The position numbers and the translations under genes are program-made. Of a DNA stretch of 20,721 nt, positions 1 to 7,542 are shown one piece after another. How positions within the stretch are numbered: position 1 is the first letter of the stretch; every line of letters begins with the position of its first letter. The notes under the pieces are model-generated. The model had not been told where the DNA came from and did not search any database. It saw nothing but the letters and a program-made list of their open reading frames with translations. Origin of the DNA: CAZILN01 sp964540005 (GTDB lineage: Bacteria > Bacteroidota > Bacteroidia > Bacteroidales > SM23-62); contig CAZILN010000436.1 in NCBI GenBank assembly GCA_964540005.1, forward strand, positions 1-20,721, read 5' to 3'.

Positions 1-111
1 GGGAAGGTAAATAAACAGGGGATTAATCTCAGCAGGAAAGCACTGGCGGATCTTGCCATGAATAATCCAAAAGCTTTTGAAGCCATTGTTGAGAAAGTTA
101 AATCGGCCTGA
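1..111 (+). CDS. rplT: 50S ribosomal protein L20, C-terminal end (partial)
   Basis: The first 36 codons to a TGA stop encode the tail of a protein whose 5' end lies outside the window. The readable part contains 'INLSRKALADLAMNNP' and then 'AFEAIVEKVK', which matches the conserved C-terminus of ribosomal protein L20 (asparagine/serine-Arg-Lys-x-Leu-Ala-Asp-Leu-Ala, then a short helix ending in Val-x-Lys). L20 binds 23S rRNA early in assembly of the large subunit. A strong intrinsic terminator follows 21 nt after the stop, so this is probably the last gene of an infC-rpmI-rplT type operon. That operon content is inferred from the family, not seen here. Confidence 0.85.
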   Translation, partial: GKVNKQGINLSRKALADLAMNNPKAFEAIVEKVKSA

Positions 112-132
112 TCTGATTAATTGAAAATAATG

Positions 133-162
133 AAAGGGGAAGCGTGGCACGTTTCCCCTTTT
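133..162 (+). terminator. Intrinsic terminator after rplT
   Basis: A 12-bp stem (133-144 pairing with 150-161, one G-T wobble) with a 5-nt loop is built on AAAGGGGAA / TTCCCCTTT and ends in a short T run. It sits between rplT and dapB and should end the ribosomal transcript. A GTG that would extend dapB upstream (144) lies inside this stem, which argues against that start. Confidence 0.8.
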
Positions 163-182
163 ATGTTAATACACTGACTATC

Positions 183-905
183 ATGAAAATAGCAATTATT
201 GGTTACGGTAAAATGGGAAAAACCATTGAAGAGACCGCTATTGCTCACAAACACGAAGTCGGTTTGATCATAGATTTTCATAACACCGAGGAGCTGTGCA
301 GTTCCAGGCTCGCTGAAAATGATGTGGCCGTGGAATTCTCCACCCCTTCTGCTGCCTTTGCAAATATAAACAGCTGTTTTGATGCAGGGATCCCGGTGGT
401 ATGCGGTACTACAGGATGGAACGAACAGCTGTCAGTGGTTATTAAGCGTTGTGAGGAAGAAAAGAAGTCCCTGGTACATGCATCCAACTTCAGCCTGGGC
501 GTAAACCTGATGTTTTATCTCAATTCCAGACTTGCCGGTGTAATGGACCGTTTCGGGCAGTATGATGTTTCGATACAGGAAATTCACCACATACTGAAAA
601 AGGATGCCCCCAGTGGAACTGCCATCACACTTGCAGAGGATATAATATCCCGGCTCGACAGGAAAGAACAGTGGACACTGTCTCCTGAAACAGAGGAAAA
701 GGGGATAGAGATCAAAGCGATCCGTGCAGATGATATTTTCGGGATACACGAAGTCGTATATGAATCAGAATATGATAAACTTAGCATAAAACACGCTGCA
801 AAAAACCGTATAGGATTTGCTTCCGGGGTGATCCTGGCAGCCGAATTCATTCATGATAAGACAGGTTTTTATACCATGCAGGACGTGTTGAACTTTCCCT
901 CTTAA
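183..905 (+). CDS. dapB: 4-hydroxy-tetrahydrodipicolinate reductase
   Basis: DapB reduces 4-hydroxy-tetrahydrodipicolinate to tetrahydrodipicolinate with NAD(P)H in the cytoplasmic lysine/diaminopimelate pathway. The protein is 240 aa. Its N-terminus has the dinucleotide-binding motif GYGKMG (about residues 7-12), followed by 'FSTPSA', 'CGTTGW' and 'SNFSLGVN'. The family signature with the catalytic His pair and substrate-binding Lys, 'EIHHILKKDAPSGTA', lies in the middle. I chose ATG 183 because the glycine motif then falls at the usual distance from the start. The frame is open 39 nt further upstream to a GTG, but that codon is inside the rplT terminator. The Bacteroidota DapB is usually a little shorter than the E. 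coli enzyme, which fits. The first lepB starts 12 nt after its stop, so the two are likely cotranscribed. Identification is firm. Confidence 0.96.
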   Translation: MKIAIIGYGKMGKTIEETAIAHKHEVGLIIDFHNTEELCSSRLAENDVAVEFSTPSAAFANINSCFDAGIPVVCGTTGWNEQLSVVIKRCEEEKKSLVHASNFSLGVNLMFYLNSRLAGVMDRFGQYDVSIQEIHHILKKDAPSGTAITLAEDIISRLDRKEQWTLSPETEEKGIEIKAIRADDIFGIHEVVYESEYDKLSIKHAAKNRIGFASGVILAAEFIHDKTGFYTMQDVLNFPS

Positions 906-917
906 GCAATTGTGCAG

Positions 918-2249
918 ATGAGATTCCTGAAAGCTCAATATTTATCATTCCTGGTCGTTACCACCGTCTATACCCTGCTTGTTTTATGGTTCAGATGGTA
1001 TATCCTCCTGTGCGGCATACTGTTGATCTTTGATTATTTCATCACAGGGTTCATCCCCTGGAAACTACTCAGGAGTAAGATAAGACTGCATGGGACCATT
1101 AAGGAATTGTTTGACTGGCTGTCAGCAGTATTAGCAGCAGTTATTATTGTCCTTGTCATCCGGACACTCCTGATAGAAGCCTATACCATTCCTACTTCTT
1201 CAATGGAAAAATCACTGATGGTAGGTGATTATCTTTTTGTCAGTAAGATAAGTTACGGTCCGAAAATGCCCAACACGCCCATTTCTTTCCCCTTTACCCA
1301 CAATACCTTGCCTTTCTCAGATTACAAAAAATCATATTCTGATCGCGTAAACCTGCCCTACAAACGCCTGAAGGGCCTTGGCAGGATAAAGAATAATGAT
1401 ATAGTGGTTTTTCATTTCCCTGAAGGCGACACGGTGGTACTGGAATTTCCTGAACAGCATTTTTATCACCTGCTGAGACAATACGGAAGGGCGACCATTT
1501 TCAGCCAGTATACCGTGGTGTCAAGGCCCGTGGACAAAAGGGACAATTTCGTAAAAAGATGCGTGGGCATTCCCGGAGACACTCTCGAAATCAGGCATTC
1601 GGTGATCTATGTTAACAGTAAGCATCTTCAGGACCCGCCCGGTGCATTACATAATTATTATATCAGGACCAATGGTGAATACATTGATACCCTTGATCTT
1701 GATAACATGAACCTGACCGGTACTGACCAGTTATATGATCCTTCCAGTGAAAGCTATGTTTTTCCACTTTCGGAAGAGCTTGCCAATAAGATCAGGACCC
1801 TCGGGAATGTCCTGGCAGTGACCAAACTGGAAAATGCCAATAAAAAGCTTTCCTATTTATCATTTTTCCCTTATGATCCGGCGTACCAGTGGACAGAAGA
1901 CAACTTCGGACCGCTGGTTATTCCTGAAAAAGGAGCAACGATAAGAATAACTGAGGAAAATCTTCCGTTATACAGACGGATCATAGAAACCTATGAGGGT
2001 AATAAACTTGAAATCAGAAATAAGGATATTATAATAAATGATATTCCATCTAAAACTTATACTTTTAAAATGGATTATTACTTCATGATGGGAGATAACA
2101 GGCATAATTCGGCAGATTCACGCATCTGGGGTTTCGTACCTGAGGACCATATAGTAGGAAAGGCTGTACTGGTCTGGTTATCAATCGACAAAACAAAAAA
2201 ATCATTTGAAAAGTTCAGATGGGACCGCATATTCAAAATCATTAAATAG
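918..2249 (+). CDS. lepB: Signal peptidase I, first copy
   Basis: Inner-membrane serine protease (S26 family) that cleaves signal peptides from Sec- and Tat-exported proteins. Hydrophobic segments cover about residues 8-45 and 67-87, followed by the catalytic Ser box 'IPTSSMEKSL' (Ser about 95) and the catalytic Lys box 'VKRCVGIPGD' (Lys about 213). The C-terminal 'GDNRHNSADSR' box is at about 392-402, with 'WGFVPEDHIVGKA' behind it. At 443 aa it is much longer than E. coli LepB. The extra length is mainly a segment of roughly 170 residues between the Lys box and the GDNR box, a feature of Bacteroidota LepB. A GTG six bases upstream (912) is an alternative start, but ATG 918 gives a cleaner N-terminus. 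It follows dapB by 12 nt and precedes a paralogue by 9 nt. All catalytic residues are present. Confidence 0.93.
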   Translation: MRFLKAQYLSFLVVTTVYTLLVLWFRWYILLCGILLIFDYFITGFIPWKLLRSKIRLHGTIKELFDWLSAVLAAVIIVLVIRTLLIEAYTIPTSSMEKSLMVGDYLFVSKISYGPKMPNTPISFPFTHNTLPFSDYKKSYSDRVNLPYKRLKGLGRIKNNDIVVFHFPEGDTVVLEFPEQHFYHLLRQYGRATIFSQYTVVSRPVDKRDNFVKRCVGIPGDTLEIRHSVIYVNSKHLQDPPGALHNYYIRTNGEYIDTLDLDNMNLTGTDQLYDPSSESYVFPLSEELANKIRTLGNVLAVTKLENANKKLSYLSFFPYDPAYQWTEDNFGPLVIPEKGATIRITEENLPLYRRIIETYEGNKLEIRNKDIIINDIPSKTYTFKMDYYFMMGDNRHNSADSRIWGFVPEDHIVGKAVLVWLSIDKTKKSFEKFRWDRIFKIIK

Positions 2250-2258
2250 CAAAGTGTA

Positions 2259-3671
2259 ATGGGACTTTCAGACAACAAATATTTCGCAGTCTTAAAAAAT
2301 AAATATGTAAAATTCGGATTTGCTGCAGTGATTTATCTCCTGTGGGTGATCTGGCTTGGCAACTACTGGTTCCTGTTCGGACTCGGGATCATTTTTGATA
2401 TTTATATCACAAGGAAGGTTAACTGGTCTTTCTGGAAAAAAAGAGGACAAAAGAATTCGGTCTGGGTAGAATGGCTGGATGCTCTGATATTTGCGGTCAT
2501 TGCGGTAACCCTTATCAATTATTTCCTCTTCCAGAATTATAAGATCCCTACTCCCTCCATGGAAAAATCCCTCTTAATAGGTGATCATCTGTATGTCAGC
2601 AAGGTAGCTTATGGTCCGCGCATGCCCAATACCCCCCTGTCCTTCCCGTTTACTGCCAACACTATGCCCATCTTTAAAACCCCATCATTTCTGACCTGGA
2701 TCCAGAGACCCTATAAAAGGCTGAAAGGATTCGGGGATGTTCAACGCAATGATGTAGTGGTATTTAATTTCCCGGCAGGAGATACCGTGGTACTGGTTAT
2801 GTCGGAAAGAAGCTACTATTCTATAGTAAGGGATTATGCCCTGCAGCTGCAACAGAATGACCAGATGCTGAACCGGTATGTGAAACCCCTGGACGGTTAT
2901 CTATCAGATGCAAGGAATCTGGTATGGGATGAGTATGAAATCGTTGTAAGGCCTATTGACAAGCGGGATAATTATATCAAACGATGTGTGGCCATTCCCG
3001 GGGATACCCTGATGCTTAAAAAAGGCCAGATCTATATCAACGGGGAAGCAGGGGCAAATTTTGAAGGCAACCAGCACCGGTATTATGTCGCAACCAACGG
3101 AACACCGATTAATCCAAAAGCCTTTGAACGCCTGGGGGTTGCCGTAGATGACAGGGAAAAGATGGATAACCTGTATATTATACCGCTGACCGACGAAAAA
3201 GCAGCAAGCCTCTCGACATTCACAAATGTGGTTTCAGTAAACAAATATACCACCCCCGAGAATGAATATAACTACCAGATCTTCCCCCATGACCCCCGAT
3301 ACCGGTGGACGCTGGATAACTTCGGTCCGCTATGGATGCCGGAGAAAGGCAGTACCATCAGCCTTGACCTCGACAACCTGCCCCTTTACAGGAGCATCAT
3401 CGAACGGTATGAGAACAATGAACTGCTGGTCCGTGACAGTACCATCATCATCAACGGGGAAGTGGCCACCGAATATACCTTTAAAATGAATTATTACTTC
3501 ATGATCGGAGATAACCGGCACTCTTCGTCTGATTGCAGGTACTGGGGCTATGTTCCTGAAGACCACATTCTTGGTAAACCCAAATTCATCTGGCTCTCAC
3601 TTGATAAGGATAAAAGGCTGTTCGGAAAGATCAGGTGGAAAAGGATGTTTATGTCCACTGACAAGATCTGA
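2259..3671 (+). CDS. lepB: Signal peptidase I, second copy
   Basis: A 470-aa paralogue of the gene just upstream with the same architecture: two N-terminal hydrophobic segments (about 20-50 and 74-92), the Ser box 'IPTPSMEKSL' (Ser100), the Lys box 'IKRCVAIPGD' (Lys241) and the 'GDNRHSSSDCR' box at 417-427, followed by 'WGYVPEDHILGKP'. It should be an active inner-membrane serine protease that removes signal peptides. It differs from the first copy by an extra stretch of roughly 25 residues before the Lys box (about 190-228) and by Pro instead of Ser just before the catalytic Ser. Long blocks such as 'YKRLKG' and 'NTPxSFPFT' are shared, so the pair arose by duplication. The gene is 9 nt behind the first lepB and ends 53 nt from a convergent gene. 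I see no good terminator in that 53-nt gap. Confidence 0.93.
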   Translation: MGLSDNKYFAVLKNKYVKFGFAAVIYLLWVIWLGNYWFLFGLGIIFDIYITRKVNWSFWKKRGQKNSVWVEWLDALIFAVIAVTLINYFLFQNYKIPTPSMEKSLLIGDHLYVSKVAYGPRMPNTPLSFPFTANTMPIFKTPSFLTWIQRPYKRLKGFGDVQRNDVVVFNFPAGDTVVLVMSERSYYSIVRDYALQLQQNDQMLNRYVKPLDGYLSDARNLVWDEYEIVVRPIDKRDNYIKRCVAIPGDTLMLKKGQIYINGEAGANFEGNQHRYYVATNGTPINPKAFERLGVAVDDREKMDNLYIIPLTDEKAASLSTFTNVVSVNKYTTPENEYNYQIFPHDPRYRWTLDNFGPLWMPEKGSTISLDLDNLPLYRSIIERYENNELLVRDSTIIINGEVATEYTFKMNYYFMIGDNRHSSSDCRYWGYVPEDHILGKPKFIWLSLDKDKRLFGKIRWKRMFMSTDKI

Positions 3672-3724
3672 GGACTTCTGTCCGTCACGGCTGGATGATG
3701 ATTTGTTGCCGCGCTGCTCAGTTA

Positions 3725-5314
3725 TCAGAAAGGAAAATCCTCTATCTCCACCTTTTCCATCTCTTCGATTTCAGGCTTTTGGGCAATTTGATGTTCATAG
3801 TGCCCGTCTACAAATATTGCCCTGTAAGGCCTTGTGGGACAAGCATATTCACATGCTCCGCATCCCACGCATATTTCCGGCCTGATTTCCGGAATAGTCA
3901 GATCATCGATATAGGGTATCATTCTGACGGCCTTTGTGGGACAATGCTCAGCACATGATCCGCAGGCAGTGTTTTCGGTATATACCACACAGTTCTCAAG
4001 TATCAGCTGAACCTGTCCGAGCTGCAGGGTTTCCTTTTTTCCATCCCTGACCGGCAGTATGGCTCCGGTGGGACAAACTTCACTGCAGGTGGTACACTCG
4101 AAATTACAGTAATTGGTATGATAATCCATATGCGGCTGCATGATCCCTGTAATCCCATACTCAAAAAGGGAGGGCTGGATAACATCAGTAGGACAGGCCG
4201 ATACACAAAGATGGCATGCGGTGCATGTCCCGGTGAAATGATCAATTCCTAAAGAGCCCGGGGGGGTAACAGGACAGGTTTTCTCATCTTTAATTACAGT
4301 GGGTAGCTTATTCTTTATGACTGTTTGCTGTGCCCCTATTGCCGATTCCTGTGCCCATGCCGGCCGGGCCAGTCCGAAAAATCCTGCAAATCCGCCCGCA
4401 AGTACCCTGAAAAACTGCCTCCTTCCTCTGTCATCCACTGCCCCCCCTCTCCTTCCAGGTACCCTGAGCATATACCTGATCGCATCATCCTCGCATACCT
4501 TTATGCAGTTATAGCAGGCTACACAACGTGAAAAATCAATTGTCATATTTTTTACACTTATGCATGCCGCCTTACAACTGACAGCACATTTTCCGCATTG
4601 AGTACAACTGGATTCTATCATTTGTATCTGAAAAAGGGAGCGTTTTGATATCAATCCCATTAAACTCCCCACCGGGCATATCAGGTTACAGAACAGGCGT
4701 CCATTGCGGAGACTTAGCCAGACTGTCACAGCCAGCACGATCAGCGGGTAGAGGTAGATCATCCAGGATGAAGCAAAATGAACCGGCTGGGGATACAGGA
4801 AGTACACATTCATACGCTCAAGTCCCCCGGAAACCAGGTTATTCAGACCGATATAGGCCGGTCTGAAAAGATCAGCCGCTATCCTCCCGTAATTACTGTA
4901 AGGATCCAGAAGGTTTACCAGGAAAATACTGCCGGATGCCAGCAGTATGACAGTAAGGATCAGAAGTCCGTATCTCAGATAATTATGGGGCCTGTTGTAG
5001 CGGAACCTGTGCTTTCGGCTCAGCTTTTTCTGCAGCCAGTTTATAATATCCTGGAGGGTACCCAGCGGACACAGGCTTGAACAATAAACCCGTCCGAATA
5101 ATGCAGTTAAGACAAGTAAAAAGATGAATCCCCCTGCTGTCAGGCTGGTCAGGGTGATGAATTTAAGGACAGAAGGAATGAACTGAAAACTTAATACCCC
5201 CGAGATGATGCCGGGTGATACCAGTTCATGAAAATCCAGTAAGATAAATGTAATAAAAAGGAAAAAGACCAGGGAAATAATAAGCCTGAGGGGCTTGAGA
5301 TACGATTGACCCAT
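3725..5314 (-). CDS. Membrane polyferredoxin, NapH-like plus NapG-like fusion
   Basis: A 529-aa integral membrane Fe-S protein. The N-terminal half has four or five hydrophobic segments (about 10-27, 52-73, 113-136, 183-202) and two CxxxCP motifs (Cys78/82 and Cys209/213), as in NapH/NosR/CcoG-type proteins. Two 4Fe-4S motifs follow (Cys237-240-243-247 and Cys264-267-270-274). At about 298-321 lies 'GRRQFFRVLAGG' and a hydrophobic run ending 'PAWAQ', which looks like an internal twin-arginine signal. The C-terminal 200 residues carry further ferredoxin-type Cys groups ('CTACHLCVSACP', 'CTTCSEVCP', 'CGSCAEHCP', 'CVGCGACEYACP'), as in NapG/MauM. The protein probably carries electrons between the membrane and the periplasm; donor and acceptor are unknown. 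It starts 5 nt after the DUF362 gene, so the two form an operon. The Fe-S role is firm; the fusion reading is inference. Confidence 0.85.
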   Translation of the reverse strand: MGQSYLKPLRLIISLVFFLFITFILLDFHELVSPGIISGVLSFQFIPSVLKFITLTSLTAGGFIFLLVLTALFGRVYCSSLCPLGTLQDIINWLQKKLSRKHRFRYNRPHNYLRYGLLILTVILLASGSIFLVNLLDPYSNYGRIAADLFRPAYIGLNNLVSGGLERMNVYFLYPQPVHFASSWMIYLYPLIVLAVTVWLSLRNGRLFCNLICPVGSLMGLISKRSLFQIQMIESSCTQCGKCAVSCKAACISVKNMTIDFSRCVACYNCIKVCEDDAIRYMLRVPGRRGGAVDDRGRRQFFRVLAGGFAGFFGLARPAWAQESAIGAQQTVIKNKLPTVIKDEKTCPVTPPGSLGIDHFTGTCTACHLCVSACPTDVIQPSLFEYGITGIMQPHMDYHTNYCNFECTTCSEVCPTGAILPVRDGKKETLQLGQVQLILENCVVYTENTACGSCAEHCPTKAVRMIPYIDDLTIPEIRPEICVGCGACEYACPTRPYRAIFVDGHYEHQIAQKPEIEEMEKVEIEDFPF

Positions 5315-5319
5315 TACAG

Positions 5320-6234
5320 TCAGATTTTTATCCTCTCAATTAAAAGCCCGTCAAGGTCAGAATTTCCTACGCCCATTTCATTGCCTATCCTGATATGCCC
5401 TATCCGTTCGGGGTCCTCGCCCAGCAACTTTACTGCAGCAGCATCACAGGCCACCATATCCTCCGATATGATCTGGTATTTCATAGTTGAGACATCTTCC
5501 GTGGAAACGCCCCTGGGCCCATTTCTTTTCATAACGCGGTAGGCATCCACAATATTAAGGTCAGGCTGTATCTCGGTACACAGATCGGCGATGCATTGAT
5601 GCAGGTCATTCTCATGCCACCACCTGCGGTCCCAGATAACACCCATCAGGTTCTTCATCGATACCGTTACTTTTGCTCCACCGTGAGTCTTCAGGATGGG
5701 TACATTAATGAAAACATCGCTCTCAAGTATGAGTTCATGGACAGCAGCCTGTTTCAGCCGTCTGCCACCTGCTATCTCAATGGGCTGGTAATGCCCTTCG
5801 CTTTTTCCTGTTACAATTTTTGCCCCTGCATCTTTAGCTGCTTTTTCTATGCCGGAATTCTTATAACAGCGGGTCCATTCATTTATGGTATTATCAAATA
5901 CATACACATCCTTAGCCCCGGCAGCAATACAGTGTTCCACTATCCTGCCCACCAGTTCCGGATTGGTGCAGGCTGCTCTTTCAGGCGTGGAATCCCATCC
6001 GATATTGGGTTTGACCACCACGGTCTGGTTGGGTTTTACATACTTCTTAATTCCTCCCATGGCAGCTATTGCCCGGTCAAACATTTCACCAGGTTCGCCT
6101 CCCAGCACAGCCGCCATGTCACAGGTTTCGACTGAAGGGCGGGCACCAGGCTTCCGGTATGGAAGTAAACTCAATGCCGAAGAGCCTATTACACCGGCGC
6201 TTACCCCCTTTTTAATAAAATCTCTTCTTTTCAT
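5320..6234 (-). CDS. DUF362 domain protein with Tat signal
   Basis: A 304-aa protein beginning 'MKRRDFIKKGVSAG' with a hydrophobic run to about residue 24. This is a good twin-arginine signal (RRxFIKK) and predicts folded export to the periplasm. The rest matches the DUF362 family: 'VVVKPNIGW' (about 72-80), 'CTNPELV', 'DVFINVPILKTH' (about 174-185) and 'MKNLMGV' (194-200). Some members of this family carry ferredoxin domains; this one has no Cys cluster of its own but is followed 5 nt later by the membrane polyferredoxin gene, which could serve as its redox partner. The biochemical function of DUF362 is not established, so no reaction is assigned. It is transcribed divergently from the lar operon, with 91 nt between start codons. 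The family call is firm, the role unknown. Confidence 0.85.
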   Translation of the reverse strand: MKRRDFIKKGVSAGVIGSSALSLLPYRKPGARPSVETCDMAAVLGGEPGEMFDRAIAAMGGIKKYVKPNQTVVVKPNIGWDSTPERAACTNPELVGRIVEHCIAAGAKDVYVFDNTINEWTRCYKNSGIEKAAKDAGAKIVTGKSEGHYQPIEIAGGRRLKQAAVHELILESDVFINVPILKTHGGAKVTVSMKNLMGVIWDRRWWHENDLHQCIADLCTEIQPDLNIVDAYRVMKRNGPRGVSTEDVSTMKYQIISEDMVACDAAAVKLLGEDPERIGHIRIGNEMGVGNSDLDGLLIERIKI

Positions 6235-6246
6235 GCATTAAAATTA

Positions 6247-6292
6247 GTAAATAATTGCTGTTCCAGGGGTTGTCAAAAAAGATTTATATTTG
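6247..6292. promoter_or_regulatory. Divergent promoter region, DUF362 / larC
   Basis: On the plus strand, 6285-6292 is a perfect TAnnTTTG (TATATTTG), the Bacteroidota -7 element. It would start transcription near 6299 and leave a leader of about 27 nt before larC ATG 6326. I see no good -33 TTTG at the expected spacing. On the minus strand, TTTG at 6277-6274, a 20-nt spacer and TATTTAC at 6253-6247 form a weaker match for the DUF362 gene. The two putative promoters overlap, so the transcripts may influence each other. Motif match only. Confidence 0.4.
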
Positions 6293-6325
6293 TTGGACTA
6301 TAATTTCAAGTCATTTTCAGTCTAT

Positions 6326-7537
6326 ATGAAAATTCTGTATTACGATTGTTTTTCAGGGATCAGCGGCGATATGCACCTCGGGGCTTTGATCGACCTGGGG
6401 GTTGATGCGGACTACCTGAAATCTGAACTCGGGAAGCTCCCGGTAAGCGATTATTCATTAAATATTTCAACCGACAGCAGGAAGGGTATTACCGGGACCC
6501 GCGTTGATGTGGTCTATACCGGTGGGGAGAAAGATAAAAAAGGAGGATGGTCTCATGGTGAGCATCATCACCGGAATTTAAAAGATATCCTTGAGATCCT
6601 GTCAGCCAGTGAGCTGTCCACAGCAGTCAAAAACCGAAGCGAAAAAATGTTCACAATGCTTGCCCGGGCAGAGGCTAAGATCCATAATAAGACAATTGAT
6701 GAGATCCATTTCCACGAGGTTGGTGCCATTGACTCCATTGTGGATATTATTGGAGCAGCCATCTGTATTGAATCCATCAAACCTGAAAGGATACTCTGTT
6801 CCACAGTGGAACTGGGTGGTGGTTTCGTGGAATGTGCCCATGGTAAATTTCCGATACCGGCTCCGGCCACCGCTGAGTTGCTTATAGGAGCACCGGTTCG
6901 GACCGGCACAGTGGATAAGGAAACTACTACTCCAACGGGGGCCGTTATCCTGGCAGCCAATGTTGACGAGTTCACCCCTTTGAAGGATTTCAGGATCAGT
7001 AAAACAGCCTATGGTATCGGGCAGAGAGAAATGGAAATACCCAACGTGCTTAGGGTATACCTGGGAGAATCAGATGAAACCCTTGCAGCAAACCAGACAG
7101 GTTCCTCACAGGCGCTGATGATAGAATGCAATATCGATGATATGAATCCGGAGATATACGGATATATAATGGAAGAACTATTCGCCTGCGGAGCAGATGA
7201 TGTATACCTGTCCCCCATCACCATGAAAAAAATCCGGCCTGCTTCGAAATTATCTGTATTGTGTAATCCTGCACTTGAGGAACAAATAACGGATATTATA
7301 CTCACGCAGACCACCAGCCTGGGTGTCAGGAAATACACGGTAAGCAAATCCATGCTTCAACGGGAAACAGAGACTATCGAAACCAGATACGGTGCAGTCA
7401 GGATCAAACACGCCCTCTACCAGGGCAAACGTATCAAATCAAAACCCGAGTATGACGACTGTATAAGGATTGCACGGGAGCAGAATATACCCATACAGGA
7501 AGTCTACAGGGAGATCAACAGGTACCTGTCTGTCTAA
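6326..7537 (+). CDS. larC: Nickel-pincer cofactor nickel-insertion protein LarC
   Basis: LarC is the CTP-dependent cyclometallase that inserts nickel into pyridinium-3,5-bisthiocarboxylic acid mononucleotide, the last step of nickel-pincer nucleotide synthesis. The 403-aa protein starts 'MKILYYDCFSGISGDM', the family N-terminus. A His-rich patch 'HGEHHHRNL' follows, then 'IHFHEVGAIDSIVD' and 'TPTGAVILA'. The C-terminal CTP-binding LarC2 half contains 'ECNIDDMNPEIYGYI' and 'DVYLSPITMKKIRPA'. In Lactiplantibacillus plantarum the two halves are joined by programmed frameshifting; here they are one uninterrupted frame. ATG 6326 is chosen because the family N-terminus begins there; an in-frame TTG at 6290 lies within the putative -7 box. 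larE starts 5 nt after the stop. Identification is firm. Confidence 0.93.
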   Translation: MKILYYDCFSGISGDMHLGALIDLGVDADYLKSELGKLPVSDYSLNISTDSRKGITGTRVDVVYTGGEKDKKGGWSHGEHHHRNLKDILEILSASELSTAVKNRSEKMFTMLARAEAKIHNKTIDEIHFHEVGAIDSIVDIIGAAICIESIKPERILCSTVELGGGFVECAHGKFPIPAPATAELLIGAPVRTGTVDKETTTPTGAVILAANVDEFTPLKDFRISKTAYGIGQREMEIPNVLRVYLGESDETLAANQTGSSQALMIECNIDDMNPEIYGYIMEELFACGADDVYLSPITMKKIRPASKLSVLCNPALEEQITDIILTQTTSLGVRKYTVSKSMLQRETETIETRYGAVRIKHALYQGKRIKSKPEYDDCIRIAREQNIPIQEVYREINRYLSV

Positions 7538-7542
7538 ATGAA

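Noticed and set aside
144..182. Upstream GTG start for dapB adding 13 residues
   Set aside because: The codon lies in the rplT terminator stem and the added residues precede the normal Rossmann-fold start.
3672..3724. Bidirectional terminator between lepB and the polyferredoxin gene
   Set aside because: No stable GC-rich hairpin followed by a T run is visible on either strand.
4299..5080. Plus-strand open frames opposite the polyferredoxin gene
   Set aside because: They are antisense shadows; the minus-strand frame carries all the Cys motifs and membrane segments.
6290..6325. TTG start for larC adding 12 residues
   Set aside because: It overlaps the putative TAnnTTTG box, and the family N-terminus begins at ATG 6326.
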